Source: an uncultured Litoreibacter sp. (GTDB lineage Bacteria > Pseudomonadota > Alphaproteobacteria > Rhodobacterales > Rhodobacteraceae). Taken from it: 64,000 bases of DNA. The notes under the pieces are model-generated. The model had not been told where the DNA came from. It made no database searches and worked only from the letters and a program-made list of their open reading frames with translations. Positions 60,871-64,000 of this stretch are shown one piece after another (the first letter of the stretch is position 1; every line of letters starts with the position of its first letter). The position numbers and the translations under genes are program-made. Location: assembly GCA_947494645.1 (NCBI GenBank), contig CANLVO010000001.1, forward strand, positions 744,001 through 808,000, read 5' to 3'.

Positions 60871-61494
60871 TCACTCAGGCGTCAGAATTTTCGCAAACAG
60901 CACATCCAGATAGGCCCCGGCGCCCTCAAACGGGTCTTCCTTGCCAAGCACGGCACGGATCTGGACGTCGAAATCGGCGTAGTGCTGCGTCAGCGACCAG
61001 ATCGAGAATATCAGGTGATGCGGGTGCACATCGGCAATCTTGCCCTCTGCCGCCCAGCCGCGGATGACCTCCGCCTTGGCGTCCACCAGCTCTTTCAACT
61101 CACCGCTCAGCGCGGCCTCTATACGCGGCGCGCCTTGCAAAATCTCATTGGCAAACAACCGGCTTTCGCGGGGAAACTGACGGCTCATCTCCAGCTTGCG
61201 GCGGACATACCCCAACAGCTCGGTCACCGGGTCGCCGTCGGCCTGCATCAGCTTCAACGGGTCCAGCCAGGTGGCCAGAAGCCCGGTCAGCAGTTCCGCA
61301 TGGATCGCCTCTTTCGACGGGAAGTAATACAGCAGGTTCGGCTTCGACAACCCCGCCGCCGTAGCGATCTGATCCAGCGTTGATCCACGAAACCCGTAGG
61401 TTGAAAACACCTCCAGCCCCGCATCCAAAATGGCCGCGCGGTTCTTGGTCTGAATGCGCGTCAGCGGCTTGGGCTCGGCGGGGGATGCGGTCAT
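60871..61494 (-). CDS. rutR: TetR-family regulator RutR-like
   Basis: A 207-residue regulator. The HTH at ILDAGLEVFSTYGFRGSTLDQIATAAGLSKPNLLYYFPSKEAIHAELL (about 21-68) is almost identical in pattern to E. coli RutR, and the C-terminal part (SRLFANEILQGAP, HLIFSIWSLTQHYADFDVQI) contains the RutR ligand-pocket segment with conserved Trp and Gln-His-Tyr. RutR senses uracil or thymine and controls pyrimidine catabolism. It is divergent from the amidohydrolase gene, with a RutR-like box in the 170 bp between them. Confidence 0.9.
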   Translation of the reverse strand: MTASPAEPKPLTRIQTKNRAAILDAGLEVFSTYGFRGSTLDQIATAAGLSKPNLLYYFPSKEAIHAELLTGLLATWLDPLKLMQADGDPVTELLGYVRRKLEMSRQFPRESRLFANEILQGAPRIEAALSGELKELVDAKAEVIRGWAAEGKIADVHPHHLIFSIWSLTQHYADFDVQIRAVLGKEDPFEGAGAYLDVLFAKILTPE

Positions 61495-61590
61495 CTTCTT
61501 TGGGTGCCAAAAAACCGGGCATTTGTCTACCGAAAGAGCGCCTTATAGGGGGTTCTCCTTGACTGACCCGGCCCCTCTGATAGCGTTGCT

Positions 61591-61606
61591 TTGACCGGTT
61601 GGTAAA
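61591..61606. promoter_or_regulatory. RutR-box-like site before the amidohydrolase
   Basis: TTGACCGGTTGGTAAA matches the RutR consensus TTGACCA-N2-TGGTCAA at 12 of 14 fixed positions. It sits in the divergent region of rutR and the amidohydrolase gene, 59 bp before the latter, and shares TT-ACC--TTG-TAAA with the site before preT (56570). Confidence 0.65.
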
Positions 61607-61664
61607 ATAATCTACTTGCCGGGAAGGAACAGCGACCAAGAAGATGTCCAAAGGGGAGCAGGGC

Positions 61665-62915
61665 ATGGCAGCACCTGGCGAAAATCTTAAGATTGACGGC
61701 GCGCGGCTGTGGGACAGCCTGATGGAAATGGCCAAGATCGGCCCCGGCGTGGCGGGGGGCAACAACCGCCAGACCCTGACCGACGAAGACGGCGAGGGCA
61801 GGGCGCTGTTTCAGAAATGGTGCGAAGATGCCGGCTGCAAGATGGGGCTCGACCAGATGGGCAACATGTTCGCGAGTCGCGAAGGCACCGACCCTGACGC
61901 GCTGCCGGTCTATGTCGGCTCACATCTCGATACTCAGCCCACCGGGGGCAAATATGACGGCGTGCTGGGCGTGCTCGGCGGGCTGGAGATCATCCGCTCG
62001 CTCAATGATTTAGGGATCAAGACGAAACACCCGATTGTGGTGACAAACTTCACCAACGAGGAAGGCACGCGCTACGCGCCCGCCATGCTGTCTTCTGGTG
62101 TATTTGCAGGTATCCACACCCAAGACTGGGCCTATGAGCGTGAAGACGCGGACGGCAAAAAATTTGGCGACGAATTGAAGCGCATCGGCTGGCGCGGCGA
62201 GGAGGAGGTCGGCACCCGCAAGATGCACGCCTTCTTTGAGCTGCACATTGAGCAGGGCCCGATCCTTGAGGCCGAAGGCAAGGATATCGGCGTCGTCACT
62301 CACGGCCAAGGACTCAGCTGGGTGCAATTCACCATTACTGGTAAGGACAGCCACACCGGCTCCACCCCGATGCCGATGCGCAAGAATGCAGGCCTCGGCA
62401 TGGCCCACATCCTTCAAAAAGTGGACGAGATCGCGCTCAGCCATGCGCCCCATGCGGTCGGCGCGGCGGGCCATATCGACGTCTATCCGAACTCCCGCAA
62501 TGTGATCCCCGGCAAGGTGGTCTTCACCGTCGATTTCCGCTCGCCGGATTTCGACGTGATCAAAGACATGGAGGACCGCCTCGCCGCCGCCGCCAAAGAG
62601 ATTTGCGACGACTTGGGTCTCGGCCTCGAAATGGAAAAAGTCGGCGGCTTCGACCCCGTCACATTTGACGAGGGCTGCGTCACCGCCGTACGCAATGCGG
62701 CGGAGCGGCTGGGCTACAGCCACATGAACCTGATCTCCGGCGCGGGGCACGATGCCTGCTGGATAAACCGGGTTGCGCCAACGGCGATGGTTATGTGCCC
62801 CTGTGTGGACGGCCTCAGCCATAACGAGGCCGAAGAGATCAGCCCAGACTGGGCGGCGGCGGGCACCAATGTGCTGTTCCATGCCGTCGTAGAAACAGCG
62901 GAGATAGTCGGTTGA
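61665..62915 (+). CDS. Zn-dependent N-carbamoyl-beta-alanine amidohydrolase / carbamoylase
   Basis: A 416-residue M20/M28-type amidohydrolase. Metal ligands appear in GSHLDTQPTGGKYDG, TNEEGTRYAPAM, ELHIEQGP and a final SGAGHDACWINRVAPTAMVMCP. This ureidoglycolate/carbamoylase group cleaves N-carbamoyl-beta-alanine or N-carbamoyl amino acids, the third step of reductive pyrimidine breakdown. A start at 61665 with AAGGGGAG upstream is preferred over 61644. The genes that follow overlap or lie close. Confidence 0.9.
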   Translation: MAAPGENLKIDGARLWDSLMEMAKIGPGVAGGNNRQTLTDEDGEGRALFQKWCEDAGCKMGLDQMGNMFASREGTDPDALPVYVGSHLDTQPTGGKYDGVLGVLGGLEIIRSLNDLGIKTKHPIVVTNFTNEEGTRYAPAMLSSGVFAGIHTQDWAYEREDADGKKFGDELKRIGWRGEEEVGTRKMHAFFELHIEQGPILEAEGKDIGVVTHGQGLSWVQFTITGKDSHTGSTPMPMRKNAGLGMAHILQKVDEIALSHAPHAVGAAGHIDVYPNSRNVIPGKVVFTVDFRSPDFDVIKDMEDRLAAAAKEICDDLGLGLEMEKVGGFDPVTFDEGCVTAVRNAAERLGYSHMNLISGAGHDACWINRVAPTAMVMCPCVDGLSHNEAEEISPDWAAAGTNVLFHAVVETAEIVG

Positions 62916-63628
62916 CCAAACTGTCACGCCCCTTGCGCAGCTCGGTTTTGGCCCTTCTCGGGGCGACGCTTTTGGCCGCCTGTGCGCCGCCGCCGGCGCA
63001 AGTGTCGATCAGGCCGGGCATCGGGCAGGACGTGGACCTAGACACGCTGCGCCCCCCTTCCGGCGTCACCTACCGCTACATGGTCGAGATCGAGCAACTG
63101 CCCCTTCCGGTCGAGCTGGTGCTGACCTCCCGGCGGCGGGGCAATGGTCAATATGACTATGTCGGCAACTACATCTACACCTTGCCCAGCGGCGAAGGTC
63201 TTGAAGACGTCACCCGGGTGTTCCGGGAGGCACTTGAGGTGGATGACCTTCAGGTCACGGTGCGCGGCAATCAACTGCTGGTCCCCTACCGCCATACCTC
63301 GGACAACCGGTTCCGCATTGCGGTCTCCACCTATCAGGCACAAAGCCGCCGCACGGTGCCTCATGACTGTTTTGCTACGCTCGGCAGCTGCCAGTTCACG
63401 TCCACGATCAGCGGCGATCCGTTGCAGGTCAAATTTCTCGCCGAGACGTCAGAGGCGGGCGGCGTCTGGACCTCCCGGCTGCGCGCTGATCCAAGCCAGC
63501 GCGTCGCCCGGCAGCTGGCCCGCCAAACTTTGACCTATTCCCTCGACAAAAACGCGGTGCCAATTGATCTGGTGGTGCAGTCCAGCTTGGCGGGCATGCG
63601 CGAAACCACCGTCTTCCGCCGTCAATAG
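62912..63628 (+). CDS. putative lipoprotein
   Basis: A 238-residue exported protein, starting with TTG inside the end of the amidohydrolase gene. The signal peptide has a lipobox LLAAC near residue 24 and a Pro-rich linker (APPPAQ). The mature part has beta-strand character (GVTYRYMVEIEQLPLPVELVLTSRRR) and two Cys (HDCFATLGSC) perhaps forming a disulfide. No function recognised. It sits between the amidohydrolase and dihydropyrimidinase genes, so a link to the pathway is positional only. Confidence 0.68.
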   Translation: MTKLSRPLRSSVLALLGATLLAACAPPPAQVSIRPGIGQDVDLDTLRPPSGVTYRYMVEIEQLPLPVELVLTSRRRGNGQYDYVGNYIYTLPSGEGLEDVTRVFREALEVDDLQVTVRGNQLLVPYRHTSDNRFRIAVSTYQAQSRRTVPHDCFATLGSCQFTSTISGDPLQVKFLAETSEAGGVWTSRLRADPSQRVARQLARQTLTYSLDKNAVPIDLVVQSSLAGMRETTVFRRQ

Positions 63629-63653
63629 ACCCAAGCCCGAAAAGGAGACCTCG

Positions 63654-64000
63654 ATGAGCAAAGTGATCAAAGGCGGCACAATCGTCACCGCTGACCGCCA
63701 ATGGAAAGCGGATGTGCTGGTTGAGGGCGAGAAAATCACGGCCATAGGTGAAAACCTAAAAGGCGACGAGGTGATCGATGCGGATGGCGCCTATGTCATC
63801 CCCGGCGGTATTGACCCGCACACCCATCTCGAAATGCCCTTCATGGGCACCACAGCCGCTGAAACCTTCGAATCTGGTACCTTCGCAGCAGCCGCAGGCG
63901 GCACCACGATGCTGGTTGATTTCTGCCTGCCGGGCGAGGACGGCTCGCTCTTGAACGCCATCGACGAATGGGATCGCAAATCCAAGGACCAGATCTGCTG
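63654..64000 (+). CDS. dihydropyrimidinase/hydantoinase, 5' part (cut by window end)
   Basis: The first 115 residues of a cyclic amidase of the amidohydrolase superfamily. The start MSKVIKGGTIVTADRQWKAD and the Zn-binding GGIDPHTHLEMPF are typical of D-hydantoinase and dihydropyrimidinase, which open dihydrouracil to N-carbamoyl-beta-alanine. AAAAGGAG precedes the ATG. The gene continues beyond the window, so the later metal ligands and the carboxylated Lys are not visible. Confidence 0.9.
   Translation, partial: MSKVIKGGTIVTADRQWKADVLVEGEKITAIGENLKGDEVIDADGAYVIPGGIDPHTHLEMPFMGTTAAETFESGTFAAAAGGTTMLVDFCLPGEDGSLLNAIDEWDRKSKDQIC

Overview
The window looks like chromosome from a marine alphaproteobacterium of the Rhodobacteraceae (Roseobacter group). 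The inference rests on high GC coding sequence, many ABC and TTT solute uptake systems, MttB-like, hydantoinase-like and dihydropyrimidine catabolic genes, a GapR (DUF2312) protein, a tandem glycine riboswitch before gcvT, and dense operons with 1-4 bp overlaps. No rRNA or species-level marker is present, so the genus is not claimed.

Layout. (1) 1-2.2 kb, minus strand: a persulfide/sulfur module (ETHE1-like MBL protein, two YeeE/YedE half transporters, DUF442 sulfurtransferase/phosphatase). (2) 2.3-6.7 kb: an ACAD10/11-type acyl-CoA dehydrogenase divergent from an aminoglycoside-phosphotransferase-like kinase and a FadB-like multifunctional enzyme, together resembling a 4-hydroxyacyl-CoA beta-oxidation module. 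(3) 6.8-11.2 kb: a carbohydrate-type ABC transporter. (4) 11.2-13.5 kb: a 28-residue membrane protein, a GNAT acetyltransferase, a small membrane protein, GapR and a sulfotransferase-like protein. (5) 13.7-20.7 kb: tRNA-Thr(TGT) carrying a 6.9 kb integrative element bounded by a 20 bp direct repeat. It holds a tyrosine integrase, a serine recombinase with a res-like site cluster, a ParB-like protein, several unknown phage-like genes, a DUF2971 gene, and structured or repeated non-coding DNA.

(6) 20.8-27.9 kb: a ugpBAEC glycerol-3-phosphate type ABC operon behind two Pho-box-like repeats, extended by an inositol-monophosphatase family gene, a second UgpE-like permease and an MFS transporter. 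(7) 28.0-34.0 kb: GntR regulator with a 14 bp inverted-repeat operator, DapA-family lyase, aldehyde dehydrogenase, non-pyrrolysine MttB-family methyltransferase and FAD oxidoreductase, probably for a quaternary amine or betaine. (8) 34.0-40.4 kb: LysR regulator, HyuAB hydantoinase/oxoprolinase pair, an SDR without its catalytic Tyr/Lys, and a nitroreductase. (9) 40.5-50.7 kb: a second succinate dehydrogenase/fumarate reductase-like complex with an altered FAD-attachment motif, a two-subunit class I hydro-lyase, a LysR regulator, a complete TctCBA transporter and an AbrB-family membrane protein, suggesting a dedicated pathway for an unusual dicarboxylate.

(10) 50.7-55.3 kb: glycine riboswitch and gcvTHP. 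(11) 55.4-56.4 kb: ABM monooxygenase-like protein plus MBL lactonase-like hydrolase. (12) 56.6-64.0 kb: reductive pyrimidine catabolism (PreT, PreA, RutR-like regulator, N-carbamoyl-beta-alanine amidohydrolase, dihydropyrimidinase cut by the window end), with RutR-box-like sites before both preT and the amidohydrolase. Four small envelope genes sit among them (DUF-type exported protein, L,D-transpeptidase, two lipoproteins). All functions are read from sequence motifs and family knowledge; no database search was run.
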